A stretch of 64,000 nt of DNA, taken from positions 48,613 to 112,612 of the forward strand of contig NZ_JAWQUO010000017.1 in NCBI RefSeq assembly GCF_033446605.1. The letters run 5' to 3'. The notes under the pieces were generated by a model. That model was not told where the DNA came from. It searched no databases and was given only the letters and a program-made list of their open reading frames with translations. How positions within the stretch are numbered: the first letter of the stretch is position 1; every line of letters starts with the position of its first letter. The DNA comes from Iodobacter sp025352645. Its GTDB lineage: Bacteria > Pseudomonadota > Gammaproteobacteria > Burkholderiales > Chitinibacteraceae. A program made the translations under genes and the position numbers. Shown piece after piece: positions 53,073-61,633 of this stretch.

Positions 53073-55189
53073 AAATACTCAATGTCATCAAGCTGGCAAG
53101 TCTTTTGTGCATAGCTTGCCTTGCCTCTTTTGCTGCTGCGGCAGCGAGCATTACTGCCATTGATGTCAGCAATGTATCAGCAGATAAGCAGGTTATTCGA
53201 TTAAGTTTTAATGGCCCTGCACCCGTTCCTACTAGCTTTTCTGTGAATACGCCACCTCGGGTTGCTTTTGATTTTGCTGATACTACAAATACAGCGGGTA
53301 AAAGCTCGGTTCAAGTGAATGGCGCTGCGCTGCGCTTGATTAGCTTAGCTGAGGGCTCAGGGCGCACGCGCGTTGTGCTGAATATGCAAAAGCAAGCGGC
53401 ATATCAAACCAGAGTGGAAGGGAATGATTTTTATATTACCGTAGATGGCACCAGTAGTGCGGTGACCGCTCAGGCAAGAAACACGCATTTTGCTGAGAGC
53501 AAAGCGCCTGAGGCAAGCAGCAAAAACAAACGGGATAGCATCGAGAACATTGATTTTCGCCGTGGTAAAGATGGTGAAGGTAAGGTGGTTATTGATCTAT
53601 CCAGCCCCAATGTGGGTATTGATATCCGGCAGCAGGGTAAAACCTTGTTGATTGATTTTAATAAGGCGGTTTTACCTAAAAAGCTAGAGCGCCGGATGGA
53701 TGTCAGTGATTTTGGTACGCCGATCCAAAAAGTGGATGCGTATAGCCAAGGTGAAACCAGCAAGATGATTATCGAGCCTAAGGGCAACTGGGAATACTCG
53801 GCTTATCAAACTGAAAATCGTTTTATTGTTGAAGTGCGTGAGGTAAACGACGAGCGCAATAAACAAGCGGGGATTAAGCCAGCATTTAAGGGCGAAAAGC
53901 TCTCGTTAAACTTCCAGAATGTTGAAATTCGCGCTGTTTTACAAGTGATTGCGGAGTTTACCGGTCTGAACTTTATTACTAGTGATACCGTAACGGGCAA
54001 TATCACCCTACGTTTAAAAGATGTGCCTTGGGATCAGGCGCTGGATATTATCTTGCAAGCTAAGGGTCTAGATCAGCGTAAAAATGGCAGCGTGCTGTGG
54101 ATTGCGCCCCGTGAAGAATTAGCCAGCAAGGAAAAGCAAGAGCTGGAAGCGCGTAAGCAGATTGATGAGCTAGAGCCTACTCGTACGGAGTCATTCCAAC
54201 TGCGTTATCAAAAAGCAGAAGACTTAAAGAAAATGCTCACCGATGAGAAGCAGCAAATGCTTTCTAAGCGTGGCAGCATTGTGATTGATGCACGTACTAA
54301 TACGTTGTTTGTGCAAGATATCTCTAGCAAGCTAGAACAGGTGCGCTCGGTTATTTCTAAGATCGACGTAGCAGTGCGTCAAGTGCAAATTGAAGCACGT
54401 ATTGTTGAGGCCAACGATGGCTTTAGCCGTGAGCTTGGGGTGAAATTGGGTTGGGGCTCACGAGGCCACTTAGGCAGTACGGATTTAGGCTTGGGCAACA
54501 GCTTAGATAATGCAGGTAAAGGAATTGGTGTTATTCCTGCAACGGTTGGGACTACACCGAGTGCAACAACCCCTGTTAATAATATTTTAACCATGGGTAA
54601 TAACGTTAACTTCCCTGCGATTGGTTCTGGGGTAGGTGCACCGGGTACTTTTGCGCTGATTGCTGCTAATGCAAATTGGTTGCTTGGCCTAGAAATCAGT
54701 GCTTTGGCTGCAGACAATAAAGGTAAGATTATCTCTAGCCCACGCCTTGTGACGGCTGACCAAGTTGAAGCCTCTATTGAAAGCGGGGAAGAGATTCCTT
54801 ACCAAGAAAGCTCACAAAATGGGGCTACAACCATCTCGTTTAAGAAAGCGACCTTGTCATTAAAGGTGACGCCGCAGATTACGCCTGATGGCAATGTGAT
54901 CATGAAGCTGAACGTGACTAAAGATAGCCGTGGCACTGTTACTCTGGGTATTCCATCGATTAACACCAAGCAAATCAATACTACGGTTTTGGTTGAAAAT
55001 GGGGGTACGGTGGTGATTGGTGGTATCTACACGCAAGAAGTGGGTACGGATGTAACTAAAGTACCGTTGCTAGGAGATATTCCTTATCTGGGTAATCTAT
55101 TTAAAAACACCCTAGAAAAAGACCTACGTCGCGAGTTATTGATCTTTATTTCACCTAAAGTAATTCAATCAGACCTGTCATTACGCTGA
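53069..55189 (+). CDS. pilQ: Type IV pilus secretin PilQ
   Basis: A 706-residue outer-membrane secretin. A signal peptide (about 1-25) precedes two AMIN domains (about 30-130 and 155-255), the STN/N0 domain around 275-345 (LNFQNVEIRAVLQVIAEFTGLNF), N1, and the secretin pore domain from about 430 with IPYQESSQNGATTISFKKA (about 570-590) and VPLLGDIPYLGNLFK. It forms the gate through which pili leave the cell. A GC-rich hairpin follows its stop. Confidence 0.95.
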   Translation: MKILNVIKLASLLCIACLASFAAAAASITAIDVSNVSADKQVIRLSFNGPAPVPTSFSVNTPPRVAFDFADTTNTAGKSSVQVNGAALRLISLAEGSGRTRVVLNMQKQAAYQTRVEGNDFYITVDGTSSAVTAQARNTHFAESKAPEASSKNKRDSIENIDFRRGKDGEGKVVIDLSSPNVGIDIRQQGKTLLIDFNKAVLPKKLERRMDVSDFGTPIQKVDAYSQGETSKMIIEPKGNWEYSAYQTENRFIVEVREVNDERNKQAGIKPAFKGEKLSLNFQNVEIRAVLQVIAEFTGLNFITSDTVTGNITLRLKDVPWDQALDIILQAKGLDQRKNGSVLWIAPREELASKEKQELEARKQIDELEPTRTESFQLRYQKAEDLKKMLTDEKQQMLSKRGSIVIDARTNTLFVQDISSKLEQVRSVISKIDVAVRQVQIEARIVEANDGFSRELGVKLGWGSRGHLGSTDLGLGNSLDNAGKGIGVIPATVGTTPSATTPVNNILTMGNNVNFPAIGSGVGAPGTFALIAANANWLLGLEISALAADNKGKIISSPRLVTADQVEASIESGEEIPYQESSQNGATTISFKKATLSLKVTPQITPDGNVIMKLNVTKDSRGTVTLGIPSINTKQINTTVLVENGGTVVIGGIYTQEVGTDVTKVPLLGDIPYLGNLFKNTLEKDLRRELLIFISPKVIQSDLSLR

Positions 55190-55213
55190 TAATTTAAAAT
55201 TATTAGTCAGATT

Positions 55214-55238
55214 AGCGGGGCGCAAATCGCGCCCCGCT
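55214..55238. terminator. GC-rich hairpin after pilQ
   Basis: AGCGGGGCGC and GCGCCCCGCT form a perfect 10-bp stem with a 5-base loop, 25 bp after the pilQ stop and 16 bp before aroK. Only a poor T-run follows, so it may dampen rather than stop transcription into aroK. Confidence 0.5.
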
Positions 55239-55253
55239 CTGCTTTCCGCTACA

Positions 55254-55790
55254 ATGCTTGGCATGAAACTGCCAGGCAATTTTTTTCTGGTCGGCATGAT
55301 GGGTGCCGGCAAAACCACCGTAGGACGAGCGCTCGCTAAAGTCAGCGGTAAGGTTTTCTATGATACGGATCACGAGATTGAATCTCGGACCGGAGCAAAG
55401 ATTCCAATCATCTTTGAAGTAGAGGGTGAGGCCGGATTTCGCCGCCGTGAAGTGGCGATGATTAAAGAGCTGGGTGCACAAAAAAATATCGTATTGGCAA
55501 CGGGCGGCGGTGCGGTGCTTAATCCTGCTAACCGTGCGGTGCTGAGGCGCGAAGGGTTTGTGATTTATCTGCGTGCCAGCGTAGATGAGCTGTACTTGCG
55601 TACCTGCCACGATAAAAACCGCCCACTCCTGCAAACTGAAAACCCAAAACAGCGCTTGCATGAGTTTTATGCCATTCGAGACCCCCTCTATTGCGAAGTG
55701 GCTGATCTGGTGATTGATACCAGTCGGCAGACTGTGCATTCGCTATTGCAACTATTGATGAAAGAGCTGGAGCTGCACGCCGATCGCTAA
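55254..55790 (+). CDS. aroK: Shikimate kinase
   Basis: A protein of 175-178 residues with the P-loop GMMGAGKTTVGRAL, the shikimate-binding DTDHEIESRTG near 38, FRRREVAMI and the GGGAVL loop near 83. It phosphorylates shikimate in chorismate synthesis, upstream of the tryptophan used for violacein. ATG at 55254 or 55263 could start it; neither has a clear ribosome site. Placement after pilQ and before aroB is the usual proteobacterial order. Confidence 0.95.
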   Translation: MLGMKLPGNFFLVGMMGAGKTTVGRALAKVSGKVFYDTDHEIESRTGAKIPIIFEVEGEAGFRRREVAMIKELGAQKNIVLATGGGAVLNPANRAVLRREGFVIYLRASVDELYLRTCHDKNRPLLQTENPKQRLHEFYAIRDPLYCEVADLVIDTSRQTVHSLLQLLMKELELHADR

Positions 55791-55886
55791 TCCCTCTGCA
55801 GCCGTTTTTAGCCTATGGCTATAGAGTGGCATAAAACCTTGCCCTTTCTACAATCCACAAGCCGTTAATTAGAGAGTTGGAGCACC

Positions 55887-56969
55887 ATGCCGATCGTTGA
55901 ATTAAAGCTTGACCACGCCGCATACAATATTCATATTGCCCGCGATCTATTAACTCAGGTTGAGCTGATTAAGCCTCTATTGCCTCAGCCCAGAGTTGCA
56001 ATTGTCAGCAATGAAACGGTTGCGCCACTCTATTTAAAAGCCCTGCAAGACGCGTTAGAAGCCGCAGATATTCAATGCCACAGCATTATTTTGCCTGATG
56101 GCGAAGTAAATAAAAATTTCGAAACGCTTAACCTGATTTTTGATGGTTTACTGACTGAGCGCTGTGAGCGTAAAACCACGCTGATTGCCTTGGGTGGCGG
56201 CGTGATTGGGGATATGACGGGCTTTGCGGCTGCGGTTTATCAGCGCGGTGTGCCGTTTATTCAGATCCCTACCACGCTCTTGTCACAGGTTGATTCATCG
56301 GTTGGCGGCAAGACCGGCATTAATCATCCGCTGGGTAAGAATATGATAGGCGCGTTTTATCAGCCTCAGCTGGTGCTGGCTGATTTGGCGACGCTAGATA
56401 CCCTGCCAATGCGTGAATTATCCGCAGGCATGGCCGAAGTGATTAAGTATGGTTTGATTGATGATTTGGCCTTTTTTGAATGGTTAGAAGCCAATATCGA
56501 GCGGCTGATGGCGCGCGAAACTGATGCGCTTGCCTATGCGGTAGAACGCTGCTGCCAGAATAAAGCGCGAATTGTGGCTGGGGATGAAAAAGAGCAGGGC
56601 CAGCGCGCCTTGCTTAATCTAGGCCATACCTTTGGTCATGCCATTGAATCGGGGCTTGGCTATGGCGTTTGGCTGCACGGCGAGGCGGTTGCTGCCGGTA
56701 TGATGCTGGCCGCTTATGCATCGCGTGAGTTGGACCAGATCAGCGATGATGATATTGAGCGGATTAAAGCCCTGCTGCTTAAGGCGGGTTTGCCGGTTAC
56801 AGCGCCGGTATTGGGGCATGAGCGCTACTTAGATTTAATGGCGCAGGATAAAAAAGTAGACGCTGGGAAAATAAAGTTTGTATTGATGCAATGCCTTGGC
56901 GAGTCTTATATCGGCGAGCTGAGCCGCGCTACGATTATTGCTGCATTAGAGGCTGGCTGTAGCGAGTAA
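55887..56969 (+). CDS. aroB: 3-dehydroquinate synthase
   Basis: A 360-residue NAD-dependent enzyme with DGEVNKNFETL near 73, the GGGVIGDMTGFAAAVYQRG segment at about 105-123, PTTLLSQVDSSVGGKTGIN and the metal-ligand region LNLGHTFGHAIE. It closes the ring of DAHP to 3-dehydroquinate, an early step to aromatic amino acids. GAGAGTTGGAG precedes the ATG at 55887. Confidence 0.96.
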   Translation: MPIVELKLDHAAYNIHIARDLLTQVELIKPLLPQPRVAIVSNETVAPLYLKALQDALEAADIQCHSIILPDGEVNKNFETLNLIFDGLLTERCERKTTLIALGGGVIGDMTGFAAAVYQRGVPFIQIPTTLLSQVDSSVGGKTGINHPLGKNMIGAFYQPQLVLADLATLDTLPMRELSAGMAEVIKYGLIDDLAFFEWLEANIERLMARETDALAYAVERCCQNKARIVAGDEKEQGQRALLNLGHTFGHAIESGLGYGVWLHGEAVAAGMMLAAYASRELDQISDDDIERIKALLLKAGLPVTAPVLGHERYLDLMAQDKKVDAGKIKFVLMQCLGESYIGELSRATIIAALEAGCSE

Positions 56970-56984
56970 TCATTTAATTGCAGT

Positions 56985-57018
56985 GCGGGGTGATGGGCAG
57001 ATAATTTTGCCCACCCCG
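56985..57018. terminator. Hairpin between convergent aroB and yihY
   Basis: GCGGGGTG and CACCCCGC pair, continued by GGCA/TGCC after a small bulge. It occupies the 52-bp gap between two convergent genes and likely serves both as terminator or 3' end stabiliser. Confidence 0.55.
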
Positions 57019-57021
57019 CCA

Positions 57022-58233
57022 TTATGTTGTCTTATTCTTTTCTGAATATTCTGCCAACGTCATCTCTAACACCCCTTTCAGCTCTTGGTGAATTGTCGTC
57101 AGCCCTTGTTCTAGGCGGGCGGATAGGGGGGTGACCATGGTTTCAAATACATCTCTGAGTGTGATTTTCTTTAGGTCGACGGCTAAAATCCACTCCCCAT
57201 CACGGGTTGATTCCACCCAGTTTTTTAAAGCCATTTCTTCAAGTAGGGAGTAGCTGGCATCTAAGCCCAGCTGAGTGCGTCGGCGTAGTTTATCGATGTG
57301 TAAGACTTTGCCTTGGCTATGCGCTTCAGCCAAAACCAGCAGTAGGCGGATAGATTGTTCTAAACGTGTGCCCTGATGGCCCTCCCAGCGCCATGCCGAT
57401 GCGTGCCAGTAAGAAAGACAGGCAGAAAGTACCGCGCCACCTAAAATAATCACCCAACTGACATATAGCCACATCAAAAAGATGGGGAAGCTGGCAAATG
57501 CGCCATAAATCAGCTTAAACGTGCCAAATTGCTGGATATAAAGCCCAAAGCCACGCTTCATTAGCTCTAATGCAGCGGCGACTACCAAGGCTGCGATCAG
57601 GGCATGGCTGCGTGGCACATAGCAGTTGGGCACAGCCAGATACAGCAGGGTTAAAGAGCCAAGCATCAAGAGCAAGGGGCCAAGCTTGAGCAGCATCAGG
57701 TTCAGTAGATTGGTATCACTGTGCAAACCGGTCTGGGCATAGAGCCAAGAGGTGAGTGAGATACTAATGCCGATTAATAGCGGGCCAAGCGTGAGCGCTG
57801 CCCAGTAGATAATCGTTCTTTGTAGTAATTTTCTGGGGCGTTTTATTCCCCAGATTTCATTGAAAGTTTTTTCGATAGTAAAAATTAGCAGGAGGGCGGT
57901 GACTAGCAGACCGATCATCCCCAGCGCCGTTAGGCGCTCGGCGTTATCAGAAAACTGCCGCATATACACGCTGATTACCTTGCCGGATGCATCAGGCACC
58001 AGATTGGTCAGCAAAAATATTTTAAATTTACTACTGTAGTCGCCAAACATGGGGAAGGCAGAGAAGAGCGATAGCACAATGGTCAGCAGCGGAATCAGCG
58101 CTAGTAGCGTGGTGTAAGTTAGGCTGCCGGCGGTTTCCAAGCAGCGGTCGGCGATCAATCTACGGCCAACAAAACGGCCAAAGCCAAATAGGCGATGAAA
58201 AATGCCAAGATCAAAGCGGGGGATTAGGTTCAT
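57022..58233 (-). CDS. yihY: YihY family inner-membrane protein (UPF0761)
   Basis: A 403-residue protein with about six membrane helices in the first 290 residues, including the family segments AGSLTYTTLLALIPLLTIVL and GTFKLIYGAFASFPIFLMWLYVSW. The soluble C-terminal part of about 110 residues is longer than in E. coli YihY and includes a winged-helix-like stretch (IDKLRRRTQLGLDASYSLLEEM). The old name RbN/RNase BN for this family is considered wrong. Function unknown. Confidence 0.85.
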   Translation of the reverse strand: MNLIPRFDLGIFHRLFGFGRFVGRRLIADRCLETAGSLTYTTLLALIPLLTIVLSLFSAFPMFGDYSSKFKIFLLTNLVPDASGKVISVYMRQFSDNAERLTALGMIGLLVTALLLIFTIEKTFNEIWGIKRPRKLLQRTIIYWAALTLGPLLIGISISLTSWLYAQTGLHSDTNLLNLMLLKLGPLLLMLGSLTLLYLAVPNCYVPRSHALIAALVVAAALELMKRGFGLYIQQFGTFKLIYGAFASFPIFLMWLYVSWVIILGGAVLSACLSYWHASAWRWEGHQGTRLEQSIRLLLVLAEAHSQGKVLHIDKLRRRTQLGLDASYSLLEEMALKNWVESTRDGEWILAVDLKKITLRDVFETMVTPLSARLEQGLTTIHQELKGVLEMTLAEYSEKNKTT

Positions 58234-58295
58234 CTTATGCGATTAAATGAAGGATGAGCTTTATAATACCGCAGCCCCACTATTTTGGAATTGTA

Positions 58296-58895
58296 ATGCC
58301 AGAGATCCTTGTCCTTTATTACAGCACACATGGTGCTACCCGTCAGATGGCGCAGCTCATTGCCCGAGGGGTGGAGTCTGTGGCGGGAGTCACCGCCCGT
58401 ATCCGCACCGTGCCGCGTATTTCAACGGTTTGCGAGGCGATAGAAGCCGTGGTTCCTGATGCCGGAGCACCCTATGCGGAGCTGGCCGACTTAAAAGAAT
58501 GTATCGGCCTGGCGCTTGGTAGCCCCACTCGTTTTGGTAATATGGCCGCGCCAATGAAGTATTTTTGGGATGGCACCGTGGGCGATTGGCTGCAAGGATC
58601 TCTAATCGGCAAGCCTGCCTCGGTGTTTACCAGCACCGGCTCTATGCACGGTGGTAATGAAGCCACGCTGCTCACCATGATGTTGCCGCTGCTGCACCAC
58701 GGCATGCTGATTGTGGGCACGCCTTATTCAGAAACCGCGCTGAGTAACACCACCACGGGTGGCACTCCGTACGGGCCTAGCCATGTGGCGGGTAGTGAAT
58801 CTAATCAGCCGCTCTCTGCAGATGAAAAACAACTGTGCATCGCCCAAGGCAAACGCCTAGCGCAGGTGGCTTTAAAGCTGGCGGTGGCGTCATGA
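58296..58895 (+). CDS. wrbA: NAD(P)H:quinone oxidoreductase, WrbA type
   Basis: A 199-residue flavodoxin-like protein. The FMN phosphate loop YYSTHGATRQMA opens it; SPTRFGNMAAPMKYFWDGT near 80 and the TGSMHGGNEATL segment near 113 are WrbA signatures. It reduces quinones by two electrons, protecting against redox stress. ATG at 58296 is preferred to a longer frame from 58254. Its stop overlaps the next gene (ATGA). Confidence 0.92.
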   Translation: MPEILVLYYSTHGATRQMAQLIARGVESVAGVTARIRTVPRISTVCEAIEAVVPDAGAPYAELADLKECIGLALGSPTRFGNMAAPMKYFWDGTVGDWLQGSLIGKPASVFTSTGSMHGGNEATLLTMMLPLLHHGMLIVGTPYSETALSNTTTGGTPYGPSHVAGSESNQPLSADEKQLCIAQGKRLAQVALKLAVAS

Positions 58896-59266
58896 AAGAT
58901 CAGCGTTTAATTACCCTTAGCCATTGGGCTTCCGTCATTAGCCTAGTGGCCTTGATTGCACTATGTATTTCTTGGGAGCTATGGCTTGCGCCGATGAAAG
59001 AAGGTGGTTCTTGGCTGGCCTTAAAGGCGCTGCTGTTACTGCCAATGCTAATGGGCGTTTTGAAAGGCCGTCGTTACACCTATCAATGGGGCTCGATGTA
59101 TATCTTGCTGTGGTTTGTAGAAGGCGTGATGCGTGCTTGGGGCGATCATGGCCTATCGCAAATTCTGGCAGGGGCAGAAGTCGCTTTGGCTAGCCTGTGC
59201 TTTGCCAGCTTTGTTGCGTTTGCTTGGTACACGCGGCCTTCTTTGGGGGAAGCTGTGCAGGCTTGA
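58892..59266 (+). CDS. DUF2069 inner-membrane protein
   Basis: A 124-residue protein with four predicted membrane helices (about 12-30, 40-58, 65-82 and 92-112), matching the DUF2069 family. ATG at 58892 overlaps the wrbA stop by 4 bp, so the pair is coupled; wrbA-DUF2069 is a recurrent pairing in betaproteobacteria as far as I recall. No role is known. A strong hairpin follows. Confidence 0.82.
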   Translation: MKDQRLITLSHWASVISLVALIALCISWELWLAPMKEGGSWLALKALLLLPMLMGVLKGRRYTYQWGSMYILLWFVEGVMRAWGDHGLSQILAGAEVALASLCFASFVAFAWYTRPSLGEAVQA

Positions 59267-59337
59267 TTTTTCTGTGAATGGTATTGGGCGGGGGTAAACG
59301 CGTGGGCATAAAGGCCTGCTCACCCTGCATTGACACC

Positions 59338-59388
59338 AAAAAGGCCAAAAACCAGAGGCTTAACTTTAGCTCTGGTTGCTGGCCTTTT
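59338..59388. terminator. Terminator between DUF2069 gene and leuA
   Basis: AAGGCC/GGCCTT and ACCAGAG/CTCTGGT form a two-part stem, flanked by A-rich sequence on the left and TTTT on the right. It sits between convergent genes and should work for the plus-strand operon, and possibly for leuA. Confidence 0.75.
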
Positions 59389-59526
59389 GTGTTGAGTGTC
59401 TGTCCAACACAAGGCTTGTGGCCCTGCTGTGGCAGATTGGGGTAGGTTTGAGTAAAACCATCCCGACGGCGGGGCTGATTGGCCTGCCGTATCTCGGTCT
59501 TATATTTTGATAAGCGTGGCTGAGGG

Positions 59527-61320
59527 TTAAACCGGGCCCTGCGCGTTAATGCGCGTTTCCTTATTATGCAGCTTATTCAACGCAGAGATATAAGCCTTGG
59601 CGCTGGCGGCGATGATGTCGGTGTCTGCGCCTTGGCCATTGACGATACGGCCCGTTTTTTCTAAACGTACGGTCACTTCCCCTTGGCTATCGGTGCCTTG
59701 GGTAATGGCATTCACGGAATAAAGTTGCAGCTCTGCGCCGCTATTGGCCATACTTTCGATGGCTTTAAACACTGCATCCACAGGGCCTGAGCCGCTAGAT
59801 GTCGCTTGTTTTTCTACGCCGTCTTCGCTTATTACAATGTGTGCAGATGGCATTTCGCCAGTTTCTGACATCACTTTAAGTGCGGTAAATTTGAAATATT
59901 CATGCTCAATGGCAACCATTTCATCCGAAACCAGCGCGTGCAAGTCTTCGTCAAAAATCTCGCGCTTACGGTCGGCTAGCTCTTTAAAACGGGCAAAGGC
60001 GGCGTTTAAGGCTTCTTCACTGGCTAAATCAATACCCAGCTCGTGCAATTTGGTTTTAAAGGCATTGCGGCCAGATAATTTACCCAGCGTCAGGCGGTTG
60101 GCGCTCCAACCTACCGATTCTGCACTCATGATTTCGTAAGTTTCACGGTTTTTTAGCATGCCATCTTGGTGAATGCCTGATTCGTGGGCAAAAGCATTCG
60201 CGCCTACAATCGCCTTATTGGGCTGCACTGGGTAGCCGGTAATGGTGGAAACCAGTTTGGAGGTCGGCACAATCTGTTTTGGGTCGATGCCGGTTTCTAA
60301 ATTAAACAGATCGCGACGGGTACGCACCGCCATGACGACTTCTTCTAAGCTAGCATTACCCGCACGCTCGCCAAGGCCGTTGATAGTGCATTCAACCTGA
60401 CGTGCGCCCGCTTGCACGGCGGCTAAAGAGTTTGCGACGGCCATGCCTAAGTCGTTATGGCAGTGGGTAGACCAGATCACGCTGTTTGAATTAGGCACGC
60501 GGGCAATCAGCTCGCTCATTCTAGCGGCCCATACCGATGGAATGCTGTAGCCCACGGTATCGGGTACGTTAATGGTTTTGGCACCGGCCTGAATCACCGC
60601 ATCAAAGATACGGATCAAGAAATCCATATCCGAGCGCACGGCGTCTTCAGCAGAGAATTCCACATCATCGGTGTATTCCAGCGCAATTTTAACGGCTTTC
60701 ACTGCTGCATCCACCACCTGATCGGGGCTCATGCGCAGCTTGTGTTCCATATGAATCGGGCTGGTTGCAATAAAAGTATGAATACGGCCACGTTTAGCTG
60801 GCTTGATGGCTTCGCCTGCGGCACGCACGTCTTTCTCATTTGCGCGTGCCAAAGAACAGACGACAGAGTGTTCGATAATGCTGGCAATGGCCTTGATCGC
60901 ATCGGCGTCGCCTGGGCTGGCCGCAGCAAAGCCCGCTTCAATAATGTCTACGCCGAGTTTTTCTAGCTGGCGAGCGATACGGATTTTTTCTTCTTTAGTC
61001 ATCGAAGCGCCAGGCGATTGCTCGCCGTCACGCAAGGTGGTGTCAAAGATGTACAAACGATCGCTCATGCCGGAGTTTCCTTGTATCAATGGCTTAGGGC
61101 TGCTGCCCAAGAAATAGTGCTGAATGTTGAAGCTCTTACCCTGATGGGCTGCTAGCAGTGCTAGTTTATTAATCGCACCGAGCGGAATACTGCCGCGTTC
61201 GCGCCATTTGTAGACCGCTGCCCGCGAAATCAGATCGTCTGGAAACAGACTATTGATTGCCTCGCTTAATACGCTTGGTCCACCAAAATCAGCGATTAGA
61301 CGTTCAATGTCTAATTCCAC
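59527..61320 (-). CDS. leuA: 2-isopropylmalate synthase with N-terminal helix-turn-helix domain
   Basis: A 597-residue fusion. Residues from about 85 (MSDRLYIFDTTLRDGEQSPG) to the end are a full LeuA: HMGL-like catalytic barrel with THCHNDLGMA and the C-terminal leucine-sensing domain. It condenses acetyl-CoA with 2-ketoisovalerate, the first leucine-specific step. Residues 1-70 form a Cro/YdaS-like helix-turn-helix (IERLIADFGGPSVLSEAI, then SRAAVYKWRERGSIPLGAI). GTG at 61320 is chosen for GAGGAG 6 bp upstream. A second start, ATG at 61068 with AAGGA upstream, would give ordinary LeuA of 512 residues. Both forms may be made. Confidence 0.9.
   Translation of the reverse strand: MELDIERLIADFGGPSVLSEAINSLFPDDLISRAAVYKWRERGSIPLGAINKLALLAAHQGKSFNIQHYFLGSSPKPLIQGNSGMSDRLYIFDTTLRDGEQSPGASMTKEEKIRIARQLEKLGVDIIEAGFAAASPGDADAIKAIASIIEHSVVCSLARANEKDVRAAGEAIKPAKRGRIHTFIATSPIHMEHKLRMSPDQVVDAAVKAVKIALEYTDDVEFSAEDAVRSDMDFLIRIFDAVIQAGAKTINVPDTVGYSIPSVWAARMSELIARVPNSNSVIWSTHCHNDLGMAVANSLAAVQAGARQVECTINGLGERAGNASLEEVVMAVRTRRDLFNLETGIDPKQIVPTSKLVSTITGYPVQPNKAIVGANAFAHESGIHQDGMLKNRETYEIMSAESVGWSANRLTLGKLSGRNAFKTKLHELGIDLASEEALNAAFARFKELADRKREIFDEDLHALVSDEMVAIEHEYFKFTALKVMSETGEMPSAHIVISEDGVEKQATSSGSGPVDAVFKAIESMANSGAELQLYSVNAITQGTDSQGEVTVRLEKTGRIVNGQGADTDIIAASAKAYISALNKLHNKETRINAQGPV
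61066..61083 (-). promoter_or_regulatory. Internal ribosome site and start for short LeuA
   Basis: On the minus strand AAGGA lies 9 bases before the ATG at 61068 that begins the conventional LeuA sequence MSDRLYIF. It lies inside the longer reading frame. The strength of the site suggests two translation products from one gene. Confidence 0.5.
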
Positions 61321-61348
61321 GGTTATCTCCTCAGGGTTTATATGCTCA

Positions 61349-61377
61349 AGATTAGCTATTGAACGACAATATGTCAA
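61349..61377 (-). promoter_or_regulatory. Candidate leuA promoter overlapped by an operator
   Basis: On the minus strand a perfect TTGACA (61372-61377) is followed after 17 bp by TAATCT (61349-61354), a weak -10. Transcription would start near 61342 and leave a leader of about 22 bases containing GAGGAG. The -35 lies within a GACATATTGTC dyad. Confidence 0.5.
61365..61375. promoter_or_regulatory. GACA-N3-TGTC dyad, site 2
   Basis: GACAATATGTC, about 50 bp upstream of the leuA GTG and overlapping the -35 box. The same 11-mer in opposite orientation occurs at site 1, 72 bp away centre to centre. Candidate operator for the helix-turn-helix of the LeuA fusion. Confidence 0.5.
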
Positions 61378-61430
61378 ATTATTTGGAATAAAAAGTTGGT
61401 GCGGGTATATTTTTTGTATTTTATGCAAAA

Positions 61431-61453
61431 ATATTAGACATATTGTCTGATAT
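61431..61453. promoter_or_regulatory. GACA-N3-TGTC dyad, site 1 (extended palindrome)
   Basis: AGACA-TAT-TGTCT forms the core, extended by ATAT on both outer sides with one mismatch pair, giving 10-base arms over 23 bp. It lies about 120 bp upstream of the leuA start. Candidate operator. Confidence 0.5.
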
Positions 61454-61488
61454 TTTTGGTTTTGAATGTAATGCTGCGTGCAAGAAGC

Positions 61489-61633
61489 GTAGGGTGGGCA
61501 TCCGTGCCCGTGCCCGTGCCCATGCCCATGCGCGGGAGGGGAACAAAGACATGCGTGGTCTGCTCACGCTAAAGGGAAAGGGAGGCTGAAGAAGGGGAAT
61601 GGAGATCTTTACGCGTGGGCTGTGCCCACCCTA
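61489..61633. repeat. Expanded palindromic repeat overlapping the pssA stop codon
   Basis: The ends GTAGGGTGGGC (61489-61499) and GCCCACCCTAC (61623-61633) are the terminal arms of the common palindrome. The 145-bp interior holds short repeats of CCGTGCC/CCATGCC and decayed inner arms. On the minus strand the TAG of the terminal GTAGGGTGGGC motif is the pssA stop codon. Confidence 0.7.

Noticed and set aside
61320..61428. Longer LeuA frame starting upstream at 61428
   Set aside because: The extra residues are translated from the promoter and operator region; GAGGAG before GTG 61320 marks the likely start.
61321..61490. Leucine attenuator (leader peptide with Leu codons) before leuA
   Set aside because: The likely leader is only about 22 bases and holds no Leu-rich peptide or alternative hairpins.
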